Source: Collimonas sp. OK242 (GTDB taxonomy: Bacteria; Pseudomonadota; Gammaproteobacteria; Burkholderiales; Burkholderiaceae_D). From it: DNA of 64,000 nucleotides. This document shows positions 36,437 through 43,740 of the stretch, one piece after another. The stretch's first letter is position 1. Each line of letters begins with the position of its first letter. The DNA is taken from the NCBI RefSeq assembly GCF_900107095.1, contig NZ_FNOR01000020.1:1-64000 (forward strand). The letters run 5' to 3'. A model generated the notes under the pieces. That model did no database searches. It had not been told where the DNA came from and saw only the letters and a program-made list of their open reading frames with translations. The position numbers and the translations under genes were made by a program.

Positions 36437-37090
36437 TTAATGTGCTTCAGAAGCGTTGAACATGGTCTTAGCATAAATCAAGCCGAGGCCGTAGCCGCCG
36501 CCGTGGGCAATTGAAGTGGCCACGGTTTCGTTGTAGGTTTCGCCGCGCGCCCAGTCGCGCTGCAGCTCCAGCAGGTACTGCAGCGAGGTCATGGGCCGCG
36601 CGCCTTGCTGAATCATGCGTTCAACCGCGCGCTGATGCGCCTCGTCGGACACATCGCCGCTGGCGTCGGTGATGACATACACCTCGAATCCCTGATCCAG
36701 GGCCGACAAGGCCGGACCGACGATGCACACCGAAGTCCATAAGCCAGCCAGTACGATCTTGCCCTTGCCGATGGCATTGACCCGTTCAGCAATGCGCGCA
36801 TCTTCCCAGGTATTCATGGTGGTCCGGTCTATCACTTCCTGCTCCGGGAACACTGTTTTGATTTCGTCGAAGACGGGACCTGAAAACGATTTTTCGGCGA
36901 CCGAGGTCAGAATGGTCGACACCTTGAATTCCTTTGCGGCCTTGGCTACCAATGCGACGTTATTGCGCAAGGACGCCAGATCGATGGATCTGGTGGCGAA
37001 CGCCATTTGCGATTGATGATCGATCATGATCAAGGTGTGGTTGGCAGGATCCAACAATGTGCTGCCTGGCTTGGCGGTTGCGATTGGCAT
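36437..37090 (-). CDS. isochorismatase-family cysteine hydrolase
   Basis: A 217-residue YcaC-like hydrolase. The catalytic aspartate is Asp24 (TLIMIDHQSQMAF) and the nucleophile Cys122 (LAGLWTSVCIVGPAL). The cis-peptide region follows. Family members hydrolyse isochorismate, amides or carbamates; the substrate here is unknown. AGAGGAG before the ATG is a strong ribosome binding site. It is the first gene of the minus-strand set that continues with the amidohydrolase, and the two hydrolases may act in sequence. Confidence 0.9.
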   Translation of the reverse strand: MPIATAKPGSTLLDPANHTLIMIDHQSQMAFATRSIDLASLRNNVALVAKAAKEFKVSTILTSVAEKSFSGPVFDEIKTVFPEQEVIDRTTMNTWEDARIAERVNAIGKGKIVLAGLWTSVCIVGPALSALDQGFEVYVITDASGDVSDEAHQRAVERMIQQGARPMTSLQYLLELQRDWARGETYNETVATSIAHGGGYGLGLIYAKTMFNASEAH

Positions 37091-37112
37091 GATTTCTCCT
37101 CTTTAATATGCA

Positions 37113-37262
37113 ATTAATTCGACATTAAAATAAAGTCAGATAAGAATCGGATAAACATCGATTTTCATTGATTGGCGTTGGGTCAGTGCCAATGGATTGC
37201 AGTATGGGCTAGGGAAAATCAAAAGAAAAACGGAAAATTTGCAGATTAATGATCGAATTAAT
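37113..37262. promoter_or_regulatory. inverted pair of TCGAATTAAT motifs
   Basis: ATTAATTCGA (37113-37122) and TCGAATTAAT (37253-37262) are the same ten-base motif in opposite orientation, one near each divergent gene start. The right copy is part of the inverted repeat GATTAAT-6-ATTAATC (37244-37263). They could bind one regulator that controls both genes. Confidence 0.4.
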
Positions 37263-37366
37263 CGAACATTTATTTTTCGATATTTTTCAGACCGTAAGAA
37301 CGCGCAGAAAGCGGCCGATGCCGCCTGATGTCATACAATGGACGTTTCCTCTCCTGAGACCATGCC

Positions 37367-38350
37367 ATGCGCGCTATCGAAATCACTCATCCCGGCGGCC
37401 CGGATGTCTTGCAAATCTGCGAACGCCCTCTCCCGTCTTTCAAACCAGGCGAAGTATTGATCAAGGTGCAGGCCGCCGGCATCAACCGGCCCGACGTGTT
37501 TCAACGCACCGGCAATTATTCGCCGCCGCCAGGCGCGTCTGATTTGCCGGGGCTGGAAATCGCAGGTGAAATTGTCGACGGCGATTTCAGCGGCAGCGCT
37601 TTCAAGAAAGGCGACCTGGTATGCGCCCTGGTCCAGGGCGGCGGTTACGCCGAATACTGTTGTGCGCCGACCGCGCAGTGCCTGCCGCTGCCCGATGGCT
37701 GGAGCGCAGTGGAAGCTGCCTCGCTGCCGGAAACTTTTTTCACTGTCTGGAGCAATGTTTTCGATCGGGTAAAGCTGGCGAGCGGCGAAACCCTGTTGGT
37801 GCAGGGCGGCAGTTCCGGCATCGGCGCGGCGGCGATCCAGATCGCCACGGCACTCGGCCATCGGGTATTCGCCACTGCCGGCTCGGATGAAAAATGCCTT
37901 GCCTGCGAAGCGCTGGGCGCCGAACGCGCGATCAATTACCGGACTGAAGACTTCGCCGCTGTCATCAAGGCCGCAACCGACGGCAAAGGCGTCAATGTCA
38001 TCCTGGACATGGTGGCCGGCGACTATGTTCCGCGCGAAATAAGCTGCCTGGCCGACGACGGCCGCCTGGTATTCATCGCCACCCTCGGCGGCAGCAGCGC
38101 CAATATCGATTTCCGCCATATCCTGATGCGGCGCCTGACGATTACCGGTTCGACGTTACGGCCGCGGCCGATCGCTTTCAAGGCGGCCATTGCGGCCCAA
38201 TTGCGCGAGCGCGTCTGGCCGCTGCTGGCGGCACGGAAAATCAAACCGGTGATTTTCAAGACATTTCCACTTGAGCAGGCGGCACAAGCGCATGCACTGA
38301 TGGAGAGTAGTTCGCATATCGGCAAGATCATGCTGACCATAGAACACTAA
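37367..38350 (+). CDS. NAD(P)H:quinone oxidoreductase, PIG3-type zinc-less MDR
   Basis: A 327-residue medium-chain dehydrogenase. The N-terminal GroES-like domain has AAGINRPDVFQRTGNYSPPP. The nucleotide site is LLVQGGSSGIGAAAIQIA, and the C-terminus is HIGKIML. Zinc-binding cysteines are absent, as in quinone oxidoreductases. RPDVFQR with PPGASD is the pattern of the PIG3 group. The second of two nearby ATGs (37367) gives the family N-terminus MRAIEI. It is divergent from the isochorismatase gene. Confidence 0.9.
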   Translation: MRAIEITHPGGPDVLQICERPLPSFKPGEVLIKVQAAGINRPDVFQRTGNYSPPPGASDLPGLEIAGEIVDGDFSGSAFKKGDLVCALVQGGGYAEYCCAPTAQCLPLPDGWSAVEAASLPETFFTVWSNVFDRVKLASGETLLVQGGSSGIGAAAIQIATALGHRVFATAGSDEKCLACEALGAERAINYRTEDFAAVIKAATDGKGVNVILDMVAGDYVPREISCLADDGRLVFIATLGGSSANIDFRHILMRRLTITGSTLRPRPIAFKAAIAAQLRERVWPLLAARKIKPVIFKTFPLEQAAQAHALMESSSHIGKIMLTIEH

Positions 38351-38384
38351 ACGACAAGGCAGCCGGACGGCTGCCTTGTCGTTT
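38349..38384. terminator. convergent terminator after the quinone oxidoreductase gene
   Basis: AAACGACAAGGCAGCC (38349-38364), four bases, and GGCTGCCTTGTCGTTT (38369-38384) form a perfect 16-pair stem. It lies between convergent genes and can serve both. T runs are short. Confidence 0.75.
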
Positions 38385-38410
38385 GGACAAATCCCAGGAC
38401 TAACTCAGAG

Positions 38411-39706
38411 TTAATCCAACGGCACCGAGCGATATCGGCTAACTTCCGATGCGCTCACAATCGGCGCCTTGTTGCCCCAGCTGTTGCGGATATACGAGAC
38501 GACCGCAGCGACTTCGCTATCGCTCAGCGTCGGACCGTATGGCGGCATGCCGTAAGGACGCGGATTGGCAGCCGTACTCGGTGCAAAACCGCCGTTCAAC
38601 ACCACCCGGATCGCATTCACCGGCGCCGACATGGTGATCGCGTGATTGCTTGCCAGCGGCGGGTAAGCCGGCCACACGCCTTTGCCGGAAGCCTGGTGGC
38701 AATCCACGCAATGGTTCTTGTAGATCTTCTGGCCCAACTCCAGCGCGCTTGCCACCTGCTCAGGACTGGCGCGCTCTTTTTCTGCCGGCGCTTCCTGCTG
38801 GCGCGGCAACGATTTCAGGTAAACCGCCATCGCGCTGACATCCGCATCGCTCAGATGTTGCAAACTGGCGCCCACCACCTCCGCCATCGGCCCCAACACT
38901 GTTCCGCGCGGCGAGACGCCGTCTTTCAGCAAAGCGCTGATGTGCTCAATACTCCAGCCGCCAAGACCGATTTCTTCATCCGATGTCAGCGACGGTGCGT
39001 ACCAGTTCACCACCGGGATAAAACCCCCTCCCAGCTCCGCTTTCAGATCGCTGCCGCCGAGTGCATTGCGGGTGGTGTGGCAAGCACTGCAGTGGCCCAA
39101 TCCCTGCACCAGGTAAGCACCGCGATTCCACTCGGCCGATTGCGGCGTCTCGGCCTGGTACACGCCAGGCCGGAAATACAAGGCGCGCCAGCCGTAGAGC
39201 AGGAACCGGTTGTTATAGGGAAAACGCAAACCGTGTTGCAAATTCTTTTGCCGTACCGGCGGCACGCTCCGCAAATAAGCAAACATCGCATCGGCATCGG
39301 CACGCGTGACCTTGGTGTAGTTCGTGTACGGAAAAGCCGGATACAGCAAGCTGCCGTCTTTCGATTTACCGTTATGCAGCGCGCGCCAGAAATCGTCGGC
39401 CGACCAGGTGCCGATACCGGTTTCCTTGTCAGGCGTGACATTCGGCGAATAGACGGCGCCGAACGGCGTCTGTATCGCGCGCCCTCCCGCCAGCTCCTTG
39501 CCGCCGCGCGCTGTATGGCAAGCCATGCAATCGCCGGTGCGCACCAGATAGGCGCCGTGCGCAATCTGCTCTGCGGTTGCAACTGCGGCTGTAGTGGCAG
39601 CCGGCTGGTCGCCGTGATCGTCGACGTTGAGCAATGCCACTACCCCGACTGCCGCCGCGATCAGCAACACAAGAGCGCCGGCCGCCCACTTGAATATCCG
39701 TTTCAT
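38411..39706 (-). CDS. tri-haem cytochrome c (alcohol dehydrogenase cytochrome subunit type)
   Basis: A 431-residue protein with an N-terminal hydrophobic segment (about 8-27) and three CXXCH haem sites: CMACH (60-64), CSACH (about 205) and CVDCH (about 345). The layout matches the membrane-bound cytochrome c subunit of acetic-acid-type alcohol or gluconate dehydrogenases, which passes electrons to ubiquinone. No dehydrogenase large subunit is adjacent. The ATG at 39706 gives the signal/anchor; the frame is open further upstream into the next gene. It lies 16 bases after the di-haem cytochrome gene. Confidence 0.9.
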   Translation of the reverse strand: MKRIFKWAAGALVLLIAAAVGVVALLNVDDHGDQPAATTAAVATAEQIAHGAYLVRTGDCMACHTARGGKELAGGRAIQTPFGAVYSPNVTPDKETGIGTWSADDFWRALHNGKSKDGSLLYPAFPYTNYTKVTRADADAMFAYLRSVPPVRQKNLQHGLRFPYNNRFLLYGWRALYFRPGVYQAETPQSAEWNRGAYLVQGLGHCSACHTTRNALGGSDLKAELGGGFIPVVNWYAPSLTSDEEIGLGGWSIEHISALLKDGVSPRGTVLGPMAEVVGASLQHLSDADVSAMAVYLKSLPRQQEAPAEKERASPEQVASALELGQKIYKNHCVDCHQASGKGVWPAYPPLASNHAITMSAPVNAIRVVLNGGFAPSTAANPRPYGMPPYGPTLSDSEVAAVVSYIRNSWGNKAPIVSASEVSRYRSVPLD

Positions 39707-39722
39707 TCTTGGTTCCGCTTCA

Positions 39723-40484
39723 TCAATTGGGGACACTGCCGCAGGCAAGCGGCAATTTGACCGGGGTTGGAGCAACTGCGACGGCGTCGGCAGGGACCGG
39801 CTGCGCAGCCAGCCATGCCGCCACCGCACCGATATCTTCTGGACTCAAGCGTTGCACAACCTGCGCCATGCAATCGGGCGCCTTGGCGTGCCGTGCGCCG
39901 TTTTTCCAAGCGCCTATCTGTCCGACCAGGTAATCGCGCGGCAGGCCAAGCAAACCCGGCGTAGCAGGCATGACGCCGGTCATGGCGCTGCCGTGGCAGG
40001 CTATACAAGCCGGAATCTTCTTGCCGGGATCGCCCTTGTTGACCAAGGTTTCGCCGCGTTCGCGGGTTGCGTTCGACCGATCGAACGGTTGCGGCGCCGG
40101 GTAAGGCGGGTGCTGATCTGCAAAATACCGGGCGATTTCCTGCAGATAGGCGTCGGACAGGTGATCGACCAGATAGGTCATCATCGGATACCGACGGCGT
40201 CCTTCGCGAAAATTATGCAGCTGGTTGTAGAGATAGCCAGCCGGTTTGCCGGCGATGCGCGGGTAATAGCCATCGTTGGTGGCGCGCCCTTGCTCGCCAT
40301 GGCAGGCGGTACATGCGGTGAGGCGCTGCTTGATGGTATCTGGAACTGCGCCGGCGTCGACCTCTGCCGCATTGGCAACCACCGCCAGCAATGTCGCGGC
40401 AAAGAAAACCAGGAACTTCGCGCTCAAGTGGCGCGCACTGTCTGCCGCACGGCCGCTGGCCGGGCTTACCGAAATAATCGACAT
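39723..40484 (-). CDS. di-haem cytochrome c4-like protein
   Basis: A 253-residue exported protein. The signal peptide spans about residues 22-40 (FLVFFAATLLAVVANAA) after a long polar N-region. The haem sites are CTACH (about 60) and CIACH (about 155), each with the local pattern of cytochrome c4 halves (GKPAGYLYNQLHNFREGRR; PRDYLVGQIGAWKNGARH). It should shuttle electrons in the periplasm. It is first in a two-gene unit with the tri-haem cytochrome. Confidence 0.88.
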   Translation of the reverse strand: MSIISVSPASGRAADSARHLSAKFLVFFAATLLAVVANAAEVDAGAVPDTIKQRLTACTACHGEQGRATNDGYYPRIAGKPAGYLYNQLHNFREGRRRYPMMTYLVDHLSDAYLQEIARYFADQHPPYPAPQPFDRSNATRERGETLVNKGDPGKKIPACIACHGSAMTGVMPATPGLLGLPRDYLVGQIGAWKNGARHAKAPDCMAQVVQRLSPEDIGAVAAWLAAQPVPADAVAVAPTPVKLPLACGSVPN

Positions 40485-40636
40485 GATTTCCTGCCTTGTT
40501 ATGTTCCTGCATTTTTAGGGAGGGCATTCAGCTGACGATTATAAACTAGCAAGTACAACTAAGCCCCTCCCGCAACAGCTGTTCAGGCTGGACAAATTGT
40601 CCCAGGCCGCAGGCGCGGCGGAACATTCGGGGCATC

Positions 40637-40840
40637 TCATTTTGGCGGTTTCTGCGGCGGCACCAGGGGCTGGTCGATCGTGGTTCCCGGTTCATTCACG
40701 TATATCTGCTCTTCGACGATATCCAGCTGCTGGCTGCCGTCCAGCGCGTGCCCGGTCCATCTCTCGGCCGGACTCAAAGGGCGTATCTTCTTTTTCTTGC
40801 CGGTATTGCTGTCCTTCGTAACATCTTTAGCTTTACCCAT
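40637..40840 (-). CDS. small charged hypothetical protein
   Basis: A 67-residue protein beginning MGKAKDVTKDSNTGKKKKIR, with a proline-rich end (PLVPPQKPPK). No signal or membrane segment. AAGGAGAC lies seven bases before the ATG, which supports translation. No family recognised. Confidence 0.6.
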   Translation of the reverse strand: MGKAKDVTKDSNTGKKKKIRPLSPAERWTGHALDGSQQLDIVEEQIYVNEPGTTIDQPLVPPQKPPK

Positions 40841-40924
40841 CGCAGTCTCCTTGGTTGCCTGGTTTATTTTATATTTTCAATATAGAACGTTCACGGACTC
40901 GCGCATAGCAAAGAATCCCTTGCA

Positions 40925-40966
40925 ACGAAAAAACGCCGGGCCGGATTCACATCCGGGCCAGCGTTT
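40925..40966 (-). terminator. terminator of the glycine-zipper protein gene
   Basis: AAACGC...CCGGAT (40931-40946) pairs with ATCCGG...GCGTTT (40951-40966) with two mismatches. On the minus strand six T follow. It lies 25 bases after the gene end. Confidence 0.8.
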
Positions 40967-40990
40967 CAAGGATACCTGCTTAGTATTGGA

Positions 40991-41407
40991 TCAGCGCTCG
41001 TAGTAGCCGTCTCGATAAGGCCGGCGATAATAATAGTCGCGGCTTTCTACATAAACCGGGGCTGGCCGGTAATATACCGGCTGCGGCTGGTAGTACACCG
41101 GGGCCGGGCGATAGTAGACCGGCTCCGGCCGGTAATACACCGGCGCAGGCTGCGCATAATAACCTTGCCCGCGGTCATAGTAGCCACGGTCATCCTGGCG
41201 ATAGCCGCCGGAAGTCGCGCCCACCGCAGCGCCAAGCACGCCGCCGACGATGGCGCCGTTACGGCCGCCCACCGCGCCGCCGATGACAGCGCCGGCTACC
41301 GCGCCGATGGCAGTATTGGCGCCATCGTCGTAAGCCATGGCAGAGCTTGAAATTGCAGCGCCTGTGCTGGCCAGCAGCGCAACGCACATCCATTTTTTAT
41401 ACAGCAT
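40991..41407 (-). CDS. glycine-zipper envelope protein with Tyr/Pro repeats
   Basis: A 138-residue protein. Residues 1-25 are a signal peptide (to SSSAMA). Residues about 30-67 form a glycine zipper (AIGAVAGAVIGGAVGGRNGA), typical of proteins that insert in or associate with the outer membrane. The tail repeats PVYYRPAPVYYQPQ-like units and ends DGYYER. AAAGGAGT before the ATG at 41407 fixes the start. The longer open frame upstream lacks these signals. Function unknown; the repeat tail resembles the protein at 14242-14550. Confidence 0.82.
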   Translation of the reverse strand: MLYKKWMCVALLASTGAAISSSAMAYDDGANTAIGAVAGAVIGGAVGGRNGAIVGGVLGAAVGATSGGYRQDDRGYYDRGQGYYAQPAPVYYRPEPVYYRPAPVYYQPQPVYYRPAPVYVESRDYYYRRPYRDGYYER

Positions 41408-41582
41408 GGTTGACTCCTTTAAGGGTCGTACAGCCAACAGCCGGGCAAAAATTGCGAGAAAAATTGCAAGATCGCGGCTGTTGATTTGAACTATAGACCA
41501 GCTTCCGGGAAAGCCATGCAAGCGATACACACTTTTACATTTGCACAACATACTTACATCTGCAGGGCCGCTTATCCAGGCC

Positions 41583-42881
41583 CTAGTGCAGCTTGACTGA
41601 CGGCTTGGCGTGTTTCATCAAGCTGCTGGCGGCAGCTGTAACGCCGGTGCGAACCGGTCCCAGCAAGGCATTCAAATGCATCAGGTGCAAGCTGGTGTAC
41701 ATCATGCGGGCAAAGAAACCGTCGACAAACCAGCCGAGCTTGGTCAGCGAACCCATCAAGGTGCCAACCGAGGTATTCCTGCCGAACGACACCAGCGAAC
41801 CATGGTCCGTATAGACATAAGGCGCCTCCAGTGCCGCCTGGCCCTTGTTGGCGCGGACGAACATCTGCACCAGATAATCAGCCTGCTGATGCGCCGCCTG
41901 CGCGCGCGGCGGCACCATTTTTCCGTCGGGGCCGAGGCATGCCGCGCAATCGCCCAGCGCATAGATATTGTCGGTGCCGGCGACCTTCAGGAAACCGTCG
42001 ACTTCCAGCTGGCCTGATTTTGTCACCGGCAATCCCAGCGTCTTGAGGAAATCGGGCGCCTTGATACCGGCCGACCACACGCACAGGTCGCTGACATAAT
42101 TGTTGCCGTTGGCGTCAGTGACAAAATTCTCTGCGATGCTGGCGACGCGGCAATCGGTAACCACTTTCACCTCACGCTCCTGCAAGAGTTTGGTAGCGGC
42201 TTTCGAGACCCGTTCAGTCAACGGCGCCAGCAGGCGCGGCGCGCCTTCCAGTATGGTGATGCGCACGTCGCGGTTCGGATTCAGATGCGGAAAATCATAA
42301 TCGGTGTACACGCTGCTGACATCGCGCAGCTCTGCCGCCAGTTCAACGCCGGTAGCGCCGCCGCCGACAATCACGATATCGATCCCGGCATCCGGATTCT
42401 TTTCTTTCTTCAAATCCGCCGACGACAGCATTTTCAACAGGCGCAGCCGGAAATGTTCCGCGTCTTCGGTGGTGTTCAGCGAAATCGTATTTTCCTCGGC
42501 GCCGCTGATGCCGAAATAATTGGAGATGCTGCCGACCGCGATCACCAGCTTGCTGAACGCGATTTGACGTGGCGGGATCAGTTCGGCCGCCGATTCGTCG
42601 AGCACTGCATCCACCGTGATCGTATGGTTGCCATTGTCGAGAGCGCTCATTGCGCCGTAAACAAAACGAAACTTGTTGTCGTGTGCCAACATTTGATAGG
42701 ACAGGCCTTCCTGATGGATATCGCGCGTGCCCGCTGCGACTTCGTGCAGGGACGGCTTCCAGATGTGATACAGCGCCCGGTCGACCAGCGTGACGTGGCC
42801 GTTCCCCAACTTGCGGCCGAGCTTGCAAGCCAGCTCCAGGCCACCGGCGCCGCCGCCGACAATCACGATTTCATCTGACAT
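41583..42881 (-). CDS. ndh: type II NADH:quinone dehydrogenase
   Basis: A 432-residue flavoprotein with two dinucleotide-binding folds: IVIVGGGAGGLELACKLG (residues 5-22) for FAD and DIVIVGGGATGVELAAEL (about 165-182) for NADH. ALGDCAACLG is the FAD/quinone-site motif. The C-terminus has the amphipathic membrane-binding region. It oxidises NADH to reduce quinone without pumping protons. The ATG at 42881 has AAGGA eight bases upstream; the TTG five codons earlier is less likely. Confidence 0.93.
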   Translation of the reverse strand: MSDEIVIVGGGAGGLELACKLGRKLGNGHVTLVDRALYHIWKPSLHEVAAGTRDIHQEGLSYQMLAHDNKFRFVYGAMSALDNGNHTITVDAVLDESAAELIPPRQIAFSKLVIAVGSISNYFGISGAEENTISLNTTEDAEHFRLRLLKMLSSADLKKEKNPDAGIDIVIVGGGATGVELAAELRDVSSVYTDYDFPHLNPNRDVRITILEGAPRLLAPLTERVSKAATKLLQEREVKVVTDCRVASIAENFVTDANGNNYVSDLCVWSAGIKAPDFLKTLGLPVTKSGQLEVDGFLKVAGTDNIYALGDCAACLGPDGKMVPPRAQAAHQQADYLVQMFVRANKGQAALEAPYVYTDHGSLVSFGRNTSVGTLMGSLTKLGWFVDGFFARMMYTSLHLMHLNALLGPVRTGVTAAASSLMKHAKPSVKLH

Positions 42882-43247
42882 CCATCTATCCTTCAAATTT
42901 TATTGGCCAATATTGACTAATCGCGCCTGGAAACGCCGGGTTTGCGCAGAGACAAAACCAGCGAACCGCCTGGCAAGTCTACTTTTATAGTGCCGCATAG
43001 CGCAATAGTGCCGTAGTTTCAGCGATTGTTGATCAGGCGGCGCCAATTTGCAGTATTCGGGGAAAAGCCGAGGGTGCGGGAAAACCGCCCGGACTGGATG
43101 CCAAAACCCACCTTCACCACCCAAAATCCTCAGCGAAAACCCAGCTTACAAATACCGCAATGGCAGCTGGTTCATGGCCGCAGTCTGCGCTATGATGAAA
43201 GCGAAGGGCATTGCAAACATAAAAAAAAATAATCTTCAGGAGGGTAT
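42882..43247. other. gap between ndh and the universal stress protein gene
   Basis: No gene seen in 366 bases. ATAGTGCCG occurs at 42987-42995 and again at 43005-43013 (18-base period), close to ndh, and may be a regulatory site. AGGAGGG directly before 43248 is the ribosome binding site of the stress-protein gene. Confidence 0.5.
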
Positions 43248-43688
43248 ATGTACCGGAAAATTCTCGTCGCCTACAATGGCACGCCCGAAAGCCGTTCTGC
43301 CCTATATTCGTGCATCCAGCTAGCGCCCGCTCCCGAAGTCGAGATCCATCTGCTGGGGGTGATCAATCTTGCCACCTATCTGATGGCAGGCGAATTCGTC
43401 GCCGAATCTGCCATCCGGGCTGAAAAAACCTTGCTGGAACAAGAACTGATCAAAGGCCACAAACTGCTCAGCGACGCCGGCCTCAAGCCCATCGATCACT
43501 TTGAAAGCGGCGAACCGGTCAATGTGATCAGCGATCTGGTCAGCAAACTGGGGATAGACCTGGTGATTGTCGGCCATTCGCGCAAAAGGCCGCTGGCGAC
43601 GCGCTGGTGGCGTGGTTCAGTCGATGCCTTGCTGGTCGAAAAAGTGCCTTGCAGCGTGCTGGTGGCGACCGATCCCTGCATGCCTTAG
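43248..43688 (+). CDS. universal stress protein (UspA family)
   Basis: A 146-residue UspA-fold protein. MYRKILVAYNGTPES opens the nucleotide-binding site, and LVIVGHSRKRPLATRWWRGS provides the G-x2-G-x9-G-S-like ATP loop (slightly altered). VEKVPCSVLVA is the final strand. Probably ATP-binding, involved in stress survival. AGGAGGG precedes the ATG at good spacing. Confidence 0.9.
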   Translation: MYRKILVAYNGTPESRSALYSCIQLAPAPEVEIHLLGVINLATYLMAGEFVAESAIRAEKTLLEQELIKGHKLLSDAGLKPIDHFESGEPVNVISDLVSKLGIDLVIVGHSRKRPLATRWWRGSVDALLVEKVPCSVLVATDPCMP

Positions 43689-43713
43689 CGCCTCCTTAAA
43701 CTCGGCGCCAACC

Positions 43714-43740
43714 AGGCAGCCTGCGCAATGCCGGCTGCCT
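43714..43740. terminator. inverted repeat between convergent genes
   Basis: AGGCAGCC (43714-43721) pairs with GGCTGCCT (43733-43740) across 11 bases. There is no T run. It overlaps the kinase stop codon and may help end either transcript. Confidence 0.4.
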
